Source of the DNA: Nitrosomonas ureae
Lineage (GTDB): Bacteria; Pseudomonadota; Gammaproteobacteria; Burkholderiales; Nitrosomonadaceae
NCBI RefSeq assembly: GCF_900206265.1
Contig: NZ_LT907782.1
Location: 372,001 to 436,000 of the forward strand
Length of the DNA: 64,000 nt
Direction: 5' to 3'
A model generated the notes under the pieces. The model did no database searches, was not told where the DNA came from, and saw only the letters and a list, made by a program, of their open reading frames with translations. Made by a program: the position numbers and the translations under genes. Below are positions 54,705 to 64,000 of this stretch, in pieces (the stretch's first letter is position 1; each line of letters starts with the position of its first letter).

Positions 54705-56960
54705 ATGATGTTTCTATCTAAAAAACTCATGATTTCAATAAGGAAGTTGTTGATAATGAGTTTAATTGTTTTTACTTTAATGATAAATAACACCAGTGTA
54801 TTTGCTGCAGCTGATGTTCAAGCGATTCAAAACGCTGTGACTGCTTACCAGACGATTGGAACGTTGCGTAGAGAAACGCTAATTAATGGAGATGCTATTG
54901 CAAATGCTTATGCAGGTGCGTTACAAACACTTGTGCAGGAAGTAGATACGGCCAATAATCTGAAGTTGGATAGTGATGTTTTGGCTGCAATTGACGAAAT
55001 CAAAAGTGGAAATGAACCGGCATTGGCAGGTCAGGTAGTCGATAAGACTCTGCAACGTGTTTTTTATCAAGTTGTTTTTAATCGTATGTCAGATATACGC
55101 AATCTGTTTGAGTCCACCTCAACTGAGGTATTAAATCAAATGTTGGATGAAATGATTGCGTCTTTTCAAGCGATTTCAGGAAATGTCGCCAGAGCCAATC
55201 AAGTGCTGAGTGCGGATAAACAATCAATCGTGGAAGGTAGCAATCCGGGAGCCGATATTGCGTTTAATGAATCGGTTGCACGAATTAGAACAGCGCTGAA
55301 TAAAAGCAATCCGGAAGAAGATGCTGGTGTTGTCGCTGTTGAGCGTTACGTTACAAGAATCTCATCGCTAGCCCGGGCGTATTACAACGCTGTTCTACGC
55401 GAAGTAGCAGGCGCTATAGAAAGTAAAAACAATGCGGATGTTGAAGGGATGCGCGTAGAGCTGAAAGAAGGAGAGGTTTTCTATCGCACTATCGAATCTC
55501 TGGTTGCACGCGATAATCCCGTGGGTAATTTGCTCATTAAAGCCCGATTGGCAGGTGATGGTTCTGATCTTGTAGTGGACGAGATAGTTAGCGATTTAAA
55601 CAAAGGAATGCTGGGTCGATCAAGAGGGGAAATGGCTAATATTGCTACAGCTGAAAATCGTGTAGGAAGAATGGCGGAAGCTTCAGGAACAGTGGAATTT
55701 GCCAAAATCTTTATGCCTGATCTTGAATTACGATTGGGCGCGACTGTGCGCGGCAATCTGGAAACCGCATTGAATGATCTGAATAGTGCGGCTAAAGCAG
55801 ATGATGCTGCTAAATCAGCGGCGGCACAAGCTACAATAACGACGATTTTTGATAGTTATGAGGCTGAGCTTAATTTAACTGAATATGACGCTACTACTGA
55901 AACAGCGTTGATTGATAATGCAGTTGCAAGTTTCAAGACAATTGGTGAATTACGTGCAGAAACTACGATTAATGGAGCAGCAATCGAAGCCGCCTATGCA
56001 GGGGAATTGCAACAACTGACACAATTGGTTGATCAAGTATATGGCTCAACGATTGACGCAGATGTATCGGCTGCAATTGAATCGGTAAAGGCTGGAAATG
56101 AAATTCCATTTTCGCTGCAAATCATCGATAAATCATTACAACGTGTATTTGCTCTCGTTGTTTATAACCGAACAACGCTCGTGATAGAAAACTTTGATAG
56201 CTTATCCACTGATGATCTGGTCTTAGAATGGGATAGAGCTAATTCAGCTTATGGCGCTATTGCTGGTACCGCCGCTAGGGTTAACAAGGTTCTCACAGAG
56301 GATAAACAAACACTCCAGGATGGCAGTAATCCCGACTTAGACGATCAAATTACTTTGGCGTTTGTGCAGGGAAGAGAGGCATTAAGCAAAGCAAATTCGG
56401 ATGATAGCTTCAATGTCGTCATAGCGCGTGAAAACATCATCGTTCCATTGGCGAGAAGCTTCTTGATCGGTGTATTACGTGAAGTTGAAGGAATTATTGC
56501 GAGCCGGAATACAGATGCCATAGATGCACGGGAAAAACAAATCGAAGGTGAGTTTTTCTACCGTATTGTTGAGAGTTTTATTGCTCCGGATAATCCTGTA
56601 GGTAACGATCTGATTAAGGCTCAATTAACGGGTGACTTAGCTAATGTAGTCGCAAACGAAATTGTTATTGAGATCAGCAAAGGAATTATTGGTCAAGTCA
56701 ATAGAAATATCGACATCATTGAGTCGACTTTTGGGATTGACAGAAATCAGGCTCTCGTAGCGGTTGAGAGAGTTTCTTTATATATCAATATCTTCTTGCC
56801 GGATCTGGAATTGCGTTTAGGTACTCTGGAACGTGTTAAGGTACAGAATGCATTGCAAGATCTGAGAGAGGCCAGTGAAACCGATGATGTATCCAAGGCA
56901 TTAACTGCGGGATCGACGCTAACCGGAATTATAGCAGCGTACGAAAACGAACTAATCTAA
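54705..56960 (+). CDS. Exported protein of two tandem about 360-residue helical repeats, unknown
   Basis: This 751-residue protein starts with a long signal peptide (hydrophobic about 15-33, cleavage likely after VFAA). The rest is two diverged copies of one domain. Matching blocks are TIGTLRRETLINGDAIANAYAG against TIGELRAETTINGAAIEAAYAG, FYRTIESLVARDNPVGNLLI against FYRIVESFIAPDNPVGNDLI, and FMPDLELRLG against FLPDLELRLG, about 361 residues apart. It is acidic and helical with no cysteine. It follows the siderophore receptor by 115 bp and has a Fur-like box, so a periplasmic iron role is possible, but I know no family for it. Confidence 0.75.
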   Translation: MMFLSKKLMISIRKLLIMSLIVFTLMINNTSVFAAADVQAIQNAVTAYQTIGTLRRETLINGDAIANAYAGALQTLVQEVDTANNLKLDSDVLAAIDEIKSGNEPALAGQVVDKTLQRVFYQVVFNRMSDIRNLFESTSTEVLNQMLDEMIASFQAISGNVARANQVLSADKQSIVEGSNPGADIAFNESVARIRTALNKSNPEEDAGVVAVERYVTRISSLARAYYNAVLREVAGAIESKNNADVEGMRVELKEGEVFYRTIESLVARDNPVGNLLIKARLAGDGSDLVVDEIVSDLNKGMLGRSRGEMANIATAENRVGRMAEASGTVEFAKIFMPDLELRLGATVRGNLETALNDLNSAAKADDAAKSAAAQATITTIFDSYEAELNLTEYDATTETALIDNAVASFKTIGELRAETTINGAAIEAAYAGELQQLTQLVDQVYGSTIDADVSAAIESVKAGNEIPFSLQIIDKSLQRVFALVVYNRTTLVIENFDSLSTDDLVLEWDRANSAYGAIAGTAARVNKVLTEDKQTLQDGSNPDLDDQITLAFVQGREALSKANSDDSFNVVIARENIIVPLARSFLIGVLREVEGIIASRNTDAIDAREKQIEGEFFYRIVESFIAPDNPVGNDLIKAQLTGDLANVVANEIVIEISKGIIGQVNRNIDIIESTFGIDRNQALVAVERVSLYINIFLPDLELRLGTLERVKVQNALQDLREASETDDVSKALTAGSTLTGIIAAYENELI

Positions 56961-56979
56961 TAGTTGAATTGAGTAGTAT

Positions 56980-57020
56980 AGCCCATCACTGAAAAATTCA
57001 GTGATGGGCTAATTTTTATT
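56980..57020 (+). terminator. Strong terminator after the two-repeat protein gene
   Basis: AGCCCATCACTGAA (56980-56993) and TTCAGTGATGGGCT (56997-57010) form a perfect 14-bp stem with a three-base loop, followed by AATTTTTATT. It lies 19 bp after the stop codon. Confidence 0.92.
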
Positions 57021-57460
57021 CACGACAGTAGAGTAGGGTCAACATTGTCGGTGGATATTTTATCTTGCAACTGTGAAGCTTCCTTTGCAGAATCCAGACA
57101 ATAATCTTCCAAACAATTATTAGCTATTACAATCCATACTGTATCGTCAAGACACAATTCGGTTAAGTTAAAATCTGTTACCGAGGAATTTTCCAAAATA
57201 TGATATAACTTTATTGATGGTTTGAGCGTACATCAGATAATGTCTCAGAGTTCATTTATTGCTAAACAGCAGCTCTTAGTGATGCAAAGAGAGAATTTTA
57301 TATCCTGAGCTTAAACTTTTAGTATTCGGAAATAACTGCTGAAAAAGAAACTGTCACTGAGTGTTATACTGAGCAGGTGCGCAAGAAGCAATGCATATAA
57401 ATTCAATATCATATTGCTTATTCTAGCCTAAATACGATTGTCAATAATTTTGATATTAAC
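57021..57460. other. Intergenic region before the SIR2 gene
   Basis: This stretch of 440 bp is AT-rich and holds no frame above about 60 codons that I would call. It must contain the promoter of the SIR2-domain gene. No repeat or integration site is visible. Confidence 0.4.
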
Positions 57461-60400
57461 ATGCAATTCGTAACCAATGGCCCGGATATCCCAGAAGAAC
57501 TCTTACGAATGCACGAAGAAGGGCATCTCGTGTTCTTTTGTGGTGCAGGCATTTCCTATTCAGCCGGACTCCCCGGATTTAAAGATTTAGTAGATAAGAT
57601 CTATGAGTCTGCGGGCACAAAGCGGGATCCGATTGAGCAAGCTGCATATGACCAAAGTCAGTTTGATGCTACCTTGAATTTTCTAGAGAACCGCTTACAA
57701 GGACAACGGCAGGGATTAGAGATGCGCAAGGTGCTAGAGAAGGTACTTCAGCCTAATCTACGCCGCAAAGGGGCAATGGACATTCACACTGCATTGCTTA
57801 AATTGGCGCATGATCGGAAAGGCTCGTTAAGGTTGGTAACAACTAATTTCGATAGAATTTTTGAGAAGGTAGCAAAACGAACAAAGCAGCCAATTAATTC
57901 TTTTGCGGCACCAATGTTGCCAATCCCCAAAGACAGTCGTTGGAATGGATTAGTTTACTTACATGGATTAATACCTGATAAACCGAATGACGATGATTTA
58001 CAGCGACTAATTGTAACCAGTGGAGATTTTGGCTTGGCTTACCTGACCGAACGTTGGGCAGCGCGATTTGTTAGCGAATTGCTGCGCAATTATGTCGTTT
58101 GTTTTGTTGGTTACAGCATTAATGATCCAGTGATGCGCTATATGATAGATGCGTTGGCTGCTGACCGAATGCTGGGAGAAGCTACTCCGCAAGCCTATGC
58201 ATTAAGTGATTGTGAATCTGGGCAAGAAGAGCATAAGGCTAACGAATGGAAAGCTAAGGGTATTATACCGATTCTATATGAACCCATTGAAGGTCATGCT
58301 GTATTGCGCAGCACTCTGAAGCTTTGGGCTGATATCTACCGCGATGGCATTCTTGGAAAAGAAAGAATTGTTATCGAACACGCTATTGCACATCCATCAG
58401 CTAGCACGCAGCAAGATGATTTTGTTGGTAGGATGCTCTGGGCTTTGTCTCACCAATCCGGGTTGCCTGTTAAATGCTTTGCTGAATTTAACCCCGTTCC
58501 ATCTTTAGAATGGCTCAAAGTATTCTCCGAGGATCGCTATCAATACGGTGATCTTGACCGTTTCGGGATATCGCCATGTCCTACGGTTGTTAAAAAATTG
58601 CATTTCAGTTTTATTCGTCGACCTGCACCTTACATGCTCGCACCTTATATGTCGCTGGCACCGGAGGTAGCAGATGCCCGGTGGGATGCTGTGATGTTAC
58701 AACTTGCACGCTGGCTGGTACGGCATCTTAATGACCCGGAATTAATTATTTGGCTGGCTCAACGAGGCGGTCAATTGCACAATCAGTGGTCTAAGTTGAT
58801 CGAGAATGAATTGGACCGCTACACAAGATTGGAACGTGATGGAAAAACGGATGAGCTAGAGGATATTCGAAAAAATGCTCGGAATGCGATTCCTCAACCA
58901 TCGATGCGAATACTGTGGCGTTTGTTATTGACGAATCGAGTGAAATCATGGGGGCACGATTGGGAGTTTTACAGATGGAAAGAGCGATTGCAGCGCGATG
59001 GCTTAACTGCAACGCTGCGTTTTGAGTTGCGTGAATTGTTGGCACCTAAGGTGGTGCTGAAAAAGCCTTTCCGTTGGAACGAAGATAAAGACAATGACAA
59101 AGCAGGGGGCCCGCAGCAACTCAAACAACTCGTAGATTGGGAGTTAATGCTGACTACCGATCATGTTCATTCGGTGCTGGCAGATCTTGCTCAAGTAAAA
59201 TGCTGGGATGAGATATTGCCAAAACTGCTCGGAGAGTTTCAACAGTTGTTGTCTGATGCATTAGATTTGTTGCGGGAACTGAGTGAGGCAGATGATTTTA
59301 AAGATCGTTCTTTTTGGGATCTGCCCTCCATTGAATCGCATTGGCAGAATCGAGGATACCATGAATGGGTAGCACTTATTGAATTGCTTCGGGATGCTTG
59401 GCTGGCTACAAGGAAGACTGATCCCAATAAGGCAGCTTGGATCGCGCAAGTTTGGTTCGATTTGCCGTACCCGACGTTCAAACGTCTTGCCCTACTTGCT
59501 GCTAGCCAGGATGACTGCATTGCTTCCGAACGATGGTTTGAGTGGTTAATCGTCGATGGTGTGAAGTGGTTGTGGGCAACAGATACTCACCGGGAGGTGA
59601 TGCGTTTGCTCGTATTGCAAGGTAATCGACTATCGCAGGAAGCAAGTACAAAACTGGAAAACGCTATTCTTGCTGGGCCACCGCGAGAAAAATTCCAGGA
59701 TGATATTGAGCCGGAATGGCGGCAATCTCATGTTGATTATTCGATCTGGCTGCGCTTTGCCAAGCTTCAAGCAGGCGGCAGTAATCTGAGCACTATTGCT
59801 TTGTCATATTTCACAGAATTATCTAAAAGAAATCCTAAATGGAAGCTCTCAGATGACGAGCGAGATGAGTTTACACACTGGATGAGCGGCACAGACGATC
59901 CAGATTACGAGGAAAGTCGCAACATCGACATTGCACCGCGAAGTCGTCGAGAACTCGCTAAATGGCTTAAACGACCACTGCCAGAACGCCATCCATTTTA
60001 CGAAGATACCTGGCGAGACACTTGTAGTTCTCGTTTATTCCACAGCTTAGGTGCTCTATGCGATCTTGCTCAAGAAGGGATATGGCCGCCTGGGCGTTGG
60101 CGAGAAGCGTTATATGCATGGAGCGAAGATAAAGTAATTCTCCGGTCGTGGCGCTACGCTGCGGCGTTGGTACAGACCATGCCTGACGACGTACTTCAAG
60201 AAATTGCACCCAGCATTGCCTGGTGGCTGGAGAAGGTGTCTAAATTCGTTGACCGGCATGAAGATATTTTACTGGATATGTGCCGTCGGGTAATGGAACT
60301 GCCACTTGAATCTGACTCCAGTATCATGATGGATGGTAAATCGATCAATCGACCTGTTCTTGAAGCGATCAATCACCCGGTTGGTCACGTTACCCAAGCA

Positions 60401-61288
60401 TTGCTGAATCTGTGGTTCAAACATAAGCCAAATGACAACGACACACTACCGACAGAATTCAAATCGTACTTCACCAAGCTGTGCGATACGACTGTTAAGC
60501 AATTTCTTCATGGCCGGGTGCTGCTCGCCTCACAATTAATTATACTTTTTCGCGTGGATCGTCCTTGGACGGAGCAACATTTGTTGCCGCTGTTCGATTG
60601 GACTGCCCAACCAGTTGAGGTGCGAGCGGTTTGGGATGGTTTTCTTTGGTCTCCACGTTTATATCGACCACTACTGATTGCCTTCAAGACGCAATTCTTA
60701 GAAACCGCTAATCATTACTCGGAGTTGGGCGAGCATAGTGGCCAATTTGCAGTATTCCTGACTTATGCGGCATTGCATCAGGTGGAAGGATACACTTCAC
60801 AAGATTTTCGGTCAGCTGTAAGTATTTTGCCTAAAGATGGTCTGCAGGAGATAGCGAAGGCTCTCTCACAAGCTTTAGAAGGGGCCGGAGAACAACCTGA
60901 GGATTACTGGAAGAATCGGATTAAACCATTTTTGGAACAAATTTGGCCTAAATCGCACCGCCTTGTTTCAAATGAAATTTCTAAATATTTTGTTCGTCTT
61001 AGCATTGCCGCAGGTAAGGAATTTCCTATAGCCTTATCACTAATTCTGAACTGGTTACAACCGTTTGAACATCCAAATCATGCTTTACGTCTTTTCCATA
61101 AATCCGGTTTATGCAATCGATTTCCCAATGAAGCACTGCAACTACTGGATAAGATAATTGATAATCAACTTTGGATAACTCAAGAGCTAAAGCAATGTTT
61201 GGAAGTGATTTCCCAGGCATCGCCTGCACTGATCAATGATCATCGATACAAACAATTATCGGAACAAGCTAGACGATCGAGTGGTTGA
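57461..61288 (+). CDS. SIR2-domain protein, candidate DSR1-like anti-phage NADase
   Basis: This 1275-residue protein has an N-terminal SIR2 fold (about 20-290). The NAD-binding motif is FFCGAGISYSAGLPGF (25-40), the catalytic region TTNFD (127-131, N129 and D131), the catalytic histidine YLHG (H168), and FVGYSINDPVMRYMID (215-230). The remaining about 980 residues are helical, with many Trp and Leu, and I see no known domain. Defence-associated sirtuins share this plan: a SIR2 NADase with a long C-terminal sensor that degrades NAD on phage infection. The size fits DSR1 better than DSR2 (about 1000 residues). It stands alone, with no partner gene; DSR genes are usually single. Confidence 0.75.
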   Translation: MQFVTNGPDIPEELLRMHEEGHLVFFCGAGISYSAGLPGFKDLVDKIYESAGTKRDPIEQAAYDQSQFDATLNFLENRLQGQRQGLEMRKVLEKVLQPNLRRKGAMDIHTALLKLAHDRKGSLRLVTTNFDRIFEKVAKRTKQPINSFAAPMLPIPKDSRWNGLVYLHGLIPDKPNDDDLQRLIVTSGDFGLAYLTERWAARFVSELLRNYVVCFVGYSINDPVMRYMIDALAADRMLGEATPQAYALSDCESGQEEHKANEWKAKGIIPILYEPIEGHAVLRSTLKLWADIYRDGILGKERIVIEHAIAHPSASTQQDDFVGRMLWALSHQSGLPVKCFAEFNPVPSLEWLKVFSEDRYQYGDLDRFGISPCPTVVKKLHFSFIRRPAPYMLAPYMSLAPEVADARWDAVMLQLARWLVRHLNDPELIIWLAQRGGQLHNQWSKLIENELDRYTRLERDGKTDELEDIRKNARNAIPQPSMRILWRLLLTNRVKSWGHDWEFYRWKERLQRDGLTATLRFELRELLAPKVVLKKPFRWNEDKDNDKAGGPQQLKQLVDWELMLTTDHVHSVLADLAQVKCWDEILPKLLGEFQQLLSDALDLLRELSEADDFKDRSFWDLPSIESHWQNRGYHEWVALIELLRDAWLATRKTDPNKAAWIAQVWFDLPYPTFKRLALLAASQDDCIASERWFEWLIVDGVKWLWATDTHREVMRLLVLQGNRLSQEASTKLENAILAGPPREKFQDDIEPEWRQSHVDYSIWLRFAKLQAGGSNLSTIALSYFTELSKRNPKWKLSDDERDEFTHWMSGTDDPDYEESRNIDIAPRSRRELAKWLKRPLPERHPFYEDTWRDTCSSRLFHSLGALCDLAQEGIWPPGRWREALYAWSEDKVILRSWRYAAALVQTMPDDVLQEIAPSIAWWLEKVSKFVDRHEDILLDMCRRVMELPLESDSSIMMDGKSINRPVLEAINHPVGHVTQALLNLWFKHKPNDNDTLPTEFKSYFTKLCDTTVKQFLHGRVLLASQLIILFRVDRPWTEQHLLPLFDWTAQPVEVRAVWDGFLWSPRLYRPLLIAFKTQFLETANHYSELGEHSGQFAVFLTYAALHQVEGYTSQDFRSAVSILPKDGLQEIAKALSQALEGAGEQPEDYWKNRIKPFLEQIWPKSHRLVSNEISKYFVRLSIAAGKEFPIALSLILNWLQPFEHPNHALRLFHKSGLCNRFPNEALQLLDKIIDNQLWITQELKQCLEVISQASPALINDHRYKQLSEQARRSSG

Positions 61289-61315
61289 TTATCGAGAGTG
61301 TTTATATTTTATTAT

Positions 61316-62215
61316 TCATATTGCTGAATTTTCAGCTGATTTCTGTCCCACTGCAATAAATTTCCGGATATATGGAATGGTTTTGTCCGATTCCCGCATT
61401 GCCAATAACAATTTCTGATACAACCCTTGCTTGCCAATACGGACTTTTCTTAACTCAAGATTTTTGGTTTTAATATCCGCTAGCCACTCCGGTAGTACGC
61501 AGACGCCGCGGTTTAAGGCGGTCATGTGCAGCATGATTTCCAGTGATTCAATCGGTTTTAGTTTCTCCGGTTTTAGGTGTGCGGGGGTCATAAAATGCGT
61601 CAGAATATCCAATCTTTCCAGTGGCACCGGGAAGGTTAACAAGTTTTCCTTGCTCAAGTGTTCAGGTGTTAAATATTTTATGCCTGCTAACGGATGATCG
61701 GCACACACTAGCAGTACCAATTGATATTCTGCCAAAATCTCATAAACGATTTTTTCTTTTTTGACTATATCAGGTGTGATCAGAACGTCAATATGATGGT
61801 TGAGCAAACCTTCCAATCCGGTAAATTGGAATTTTTGTACAATATCGATATCAATCTCGGGCATTCCTCGCATGAACTGGCCGATCATCCCCGTAAGCCA
61901 TTCAAAACAGGGATAGCATTCCACACCGATACGTAAAATACCTTGTCGGCCCACACTATAAGCTTCGAGAGTTTTCTCCGCCTGCGATAAAACCGGCAAT
62001 ACTTGATTGGCTACCTCCAGAAGAAGTTTACCCGCTTGGGTCAAGCGCAAGTTACGGCCCTCACGTTCCCATAATGTAATGCTTAGTTTCTTTTCCAGAT
62101 AACCAATCTGATGCGATAAGGCAGGCTGACTTAAACATAATGCATTAGCGGCTTCGGTGAGCGTGCCATTGGAATGGAGCGCCTGGATGATTTTGAGGTG
62201 ACTGTGTTCGATCAT
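61316..62215 (-). CDS. metR: MetR, LysR-type regulator of methionine genes
   Basis: MetR activates metE when homocysteine builds up. The 299-residue protein has the LysR helix-turn-helix near the start (LTEAANALCLSQPALSHQIGYLEKKL, given in two parts: LTEAANALCLSQ and PALSHQIGYLEKKL) and a substrate-binding domain with MIGQFMRGMPEIDID and VLPEWLADIKTKNL, typical of MetR. It is transcribed away from metE, with which it shares a 101-bp gap, the classic metR-metE arrangement. Confidence 0.93.
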   Translation of the reverse strand: MIEHSHLKIIQALHSNGTLTEAANALCLSQPALSHQIGYLEKKLSITLWEREGRNLRLTQAGKLLLEVANQVLPVLSQAEKTLEAYSVGRQGILRIGVECYPCFEWLTGMIGQFMRGMPEIDIDIVQKFQFTGLEGLLNHHIDVLITPDIVKKEKIVYEILAEYQLVLLVCADHPLAGIKYLTPEHLSKENLLTFPVPLERLDILTHFMTPAHLKPEKLKPIESLEIMLHMTALNRGVCVLPEWLADIKTKNLELRKVRIGKQGLYQKLLLAMRESDKTIPYIRKFIAVGQKSAENSAI

Positions 62216-62316
62216 TTATTAGGAAACCTTATTGGTAGATCAAAATTTATCATTATTATTCATTAATCGTTATTCGTACAATAACCCCATCAATATTTAT
62301 GAGTGGTGATGAAATT
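62216..62316. promoter_or_regulatory. Divergent metR-metE promoter region
   Basis: This 101-bp gap must carry both promoters and the MetR operators. I looked for TGAA-N5-TTCA sites and found no good copy, so the operator positions remain open. The stretch TTATCATTATTATTCATTAA is the most AT-rich part. Confidence 0.5.
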
Positions 62317-64000
62317 ATGGTAACGACACACAACCTCGGGTTTCCACGCATCGGTAGAAACCGGGAATTAAAGTTTGCTTTGGAAAAATACTGGAAAGGT
62401 GGCATTTCTGAATCAGCCTTATCGGATATCGCGGCGGATCTGAGAGTTCGGCATTGGCAGGATCAATCGATACTCGATTGGATTCCAGTCGGTGATTTTT
62501 CATTATACGATCACGTGCTGGATATGAGCTTTATGCTGGGCAATATTCCAGAACGCGTCAGCATGTTTTCCACCGGCAATACAATCGATAACTATTTTCG
62601 TGTGGCAAGAGGCCGCTCAGCCAACGATATTACCGCTCATTCCTGTATTAATGCAGGTGAAATGACCAAATGGTTTGATACCAATTATCACTATATCGTA
62701 CCCGAGTTTAACCGGAATACAAAATTCTCACTAAATGTCAGTGGCCTGCTTGAGCAAATTCAACACGCTCAGAAAATCCATCAGCATATTAAGCCTGTCA
62801 TACTAGGGCCAGTGACCTATTTATGGCTTGGAAAATCCAAGGATGACAGCGATAAGCTTGACCAATTGGATGAATTACTCGTTATTTATGCGCAATTGCT
62901 AGATCGGCTAAAGCATGCGGGTATTCACTGGGTACAAATCGACGAGCCGATTCTGGTTATGGAATTGGCGCAGGAATGGAAATATGCGGTGCGCAAGACA
63001 TATTATCAATTACAAGCTGCGTCTGTGAATTTAATGCTGACGACATACTTTGGGCAGTTACAAGATAATCTGCAACTTGCTTGCGAACTGCCGGTTCAGG
63101 GCTTGCATCTGGATGCTGTTACGGCGCATGATGAGATTGACAAAGTGATTGATTGGTTGCCGGCGCATAAAATACTTTCATTGGGTGTTGTTAACGGACG
63201 CAATATCTGGAAAACCGATTTAACTCATACACTGAATTGGCTGGAGCCCATACATGCACGACTGCAAGATCGACTGTGGCTCGCACCATCCTGTTCATTG
63301 CTGCATGCACCTGTTGATCTGGAAAGTGAGCAAAAACTCGATGCGGATATTCGGTCGTGGCTGGCATTTGCTGCGCAGAAATTAAACGAAATCGAAGTGC
63401 TTGCAAAAGCTTTGAATCACGGCAGAGAAAGCGTTGCTGTGGTTCTGCGGGAAAATAGCGCGGCGGTTACTAGCCGCAAACAATCCAAGCGCGTACATCA
63501 CGCGGACATAAAAGCACGTGTGGATGAAATCAATGAAGCGATGGGTATACGCCAATCGCCCTATCATCAGCGATCAATCCTACAGCGCAAGCAATTCCGA
63601 TTGCCGCTGTTTCCTACCACAACCATTGGTTCTTTTCCGCAAACGCTGGAAATCAGACAAACGCGCCGTAATTTCCGCGAAGGCAAACTACCGGAAGCGG
63701 AATACCGGCAAGCGATGCGTAAAGAAATTGAATTTTGTGTGCGGGAGCAGGAAGCATTGGGATTGGATGTTTTGGTGCATGGTGAGCCGGAGCGTAACGA
63801 TATGGTGGAATATTTCGGCGAGCAACTCGATGGGTTTGCCTTTACTCAATTTGGCTGGGTCCAATCGTATGGATCACGGTGTGTCAAGCCGCCGATCATT
63901 TATGGCGATGTTTCACATTCACATGCCATGACCACGGAATGGATCGAATATGCCCAATCACTTACCCAAAAGCCGATGAAAGGAATGCTTACGGGGCCTG
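62317..64000 (+). CDS. metE: MetE, cobalamin-independent methionine synthase (cut by the window end)
   Basis: MetE transfers the methyl group of methyl-THF-triglutamate to homocysteine without B12. The visible 561 codons start [19 protein letters not shown], the family signature, and include [29 protein letters not shown], the Asp-Glu segment IDEPILV, and the second-domain start [17 protein letters not shown] with [19 protein letters not shown]. The zinc-binding cysteines near the C-terminus lie beyond 64000. It is divergent from metR. Confidence 0.96.
   Translation, partial: MVTTHNLGFPRIGRNRELKFALEKYWKGGISESALSDIAADLRVRHWQDQSILDWIPVGDFSLYDHVLDMSFMLGNIPERVSMFSTGNTIDNYFRVARGRSANDITAHSCINAGEMTKWFDTNYHYIVPEFNRNTKFSLNVSGLLEQIQHAQKIHQHIKPVILGPVTYLWLGKSKDDSDKLDQLDELLVIYAQLLDRLKHAGIHWVQIDEPILVMELAQEWKYAVRKTYYQLQAASVNLMLTTYFGQLQDNLQLACELPVQGLHLDAVTAHDEIDKVIDWLPAHKILSLGVVNGRNIWKTDLTHTLNWLEPIHARLQDRLWLAPSCSLLHAPVDLESEQKLDADIRSWLAFAAQKLNEIEVLAKALNHGRESVAVVLRENSAAVTSRKQSKRVHHADIKARVDEINEAMGIRQSPYHQRSILQRKQFRLPLFPTTTIGSFPQTLEIRQTRRNFREGKLPEAEYRQAMRKEIEFCVREQEALGLDVLVHGEPERNDMVEYFGEQLDGFAFTQFGWVQSYGSRCVKPPIIYGDVSHSHAMTTEWIEYAQSLTQKPMKGMLTGP

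Noticed and set aside
57021..61315. A multi-gene defence island or prophage around the SIR2 gene
   Set aside because: The neighbours are an iron-linked exported protein and metR. No integrase, restriction gene or phage gene is near, so only a single-gene system is supported.
62216..62316. Clear MetR operator copies
   Set aside because: No good match to TGAA-N5-TTCA was found by eye, so I do not mark an operator position.
1..64000. tRNA or rRNA genes
   Set aside because: I scanned for tRNA T-loop motifs such as GGTTCGA in a cloverleaf setting and for rRNA landmarks and found none that I would support.

Overview
The window reads as chromosomal DNA of a moderately AT-rich betaproteobacterium, most likely a Nitrosomonas-like member of the Nitrosomonadaceae. 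This is inferred from gene content and protein character: a full System I cytochrome c maturation operon, an SAH-riboswitch-controlled ahcY, B12 salvage through a BtuM-like protein, DUF3422 and DUF4202 proteins, and several IS5-family elements. No rRNA, tRNA or ammonia-oxidation gene is in the window, so the genus is not proven.

Layout. 0.4-1.7 kb: a minus-strand quinone-oxidoreductase-like enzyme and a small DUF465 protein. 2.0-9.4 kb: ccmABCDEFGHI, all nine genes for periplasmic haem attachment to c-type cytochromes, followed by a Bcp/PrxQ peroxiredoxin. 10.1-13.5 kb (minus): a cobalamin riboswitch driving btuB, a BtuM-like inner-membrane protein and a corrinoid adenosyltransferase. 13.7-20.2 kb: a secreted PQQ-type sugar dehydrogenase, a carboxylate-amine ligase paired with an M14-type deacylase, a Tat-exported transglutaminase-like protein and a carboxylesterase. 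20.4-24.2 kb: the activated methyl cycle (metK, SAH riboswitch, ahcY, metF). 25.1-33.9 kb: housekeeping genes folD, aceE, aceF, nadD, rsfS, rlmH, maf and rng. 34.1-35.6 kb: a ketosynthase and acyl carrier protein pair.

35.8-52 kb is an accessory region. It holds a complete IS5-type element (35782-37066), a two-frame IS (40591-41422), a solo IS end (about 42546-42623), a 141-bp MITE with matching ends (48914-49054) and a composite, decayed transposase (49056-49834). Between them lie Rnk, an RTX/lysozyme-like exported protein, MsrB, DUF4202, a YjfB-type motility protein with a possible sigma-28 promoter, small exported proteins, a PAS-GGDEF-EAL protein with a degenerate cyclase site, a thioesterase, DUF3422 and L-serine dehydratase.

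51.5-57 kb looks like an iron-response patch: a Fur-box-preceded Bfd, an STN-containing TonB-dependent siderophore receptor, and a Fur-box-preceded exported protein built from two tandem repeats of about 360 residues that I cannot assign. 57.5-61.3 kb is a 1275-residue protein with an N-terminal SIR2 domain, a strong candidate for a DSR1-like anti-phage NADase. The window ends with divergent metR and metE (metE cut by the window end).

The most notable items are the SIR2 defence candidate, the duplicated-domain Fur-linked exported protein, the BtuM operon, the ligase/deacylase pair, the IS5/MITE family with exact flanking repeats, and an orphan terminator near 47.17 kb that may end an unannotated small RNA.
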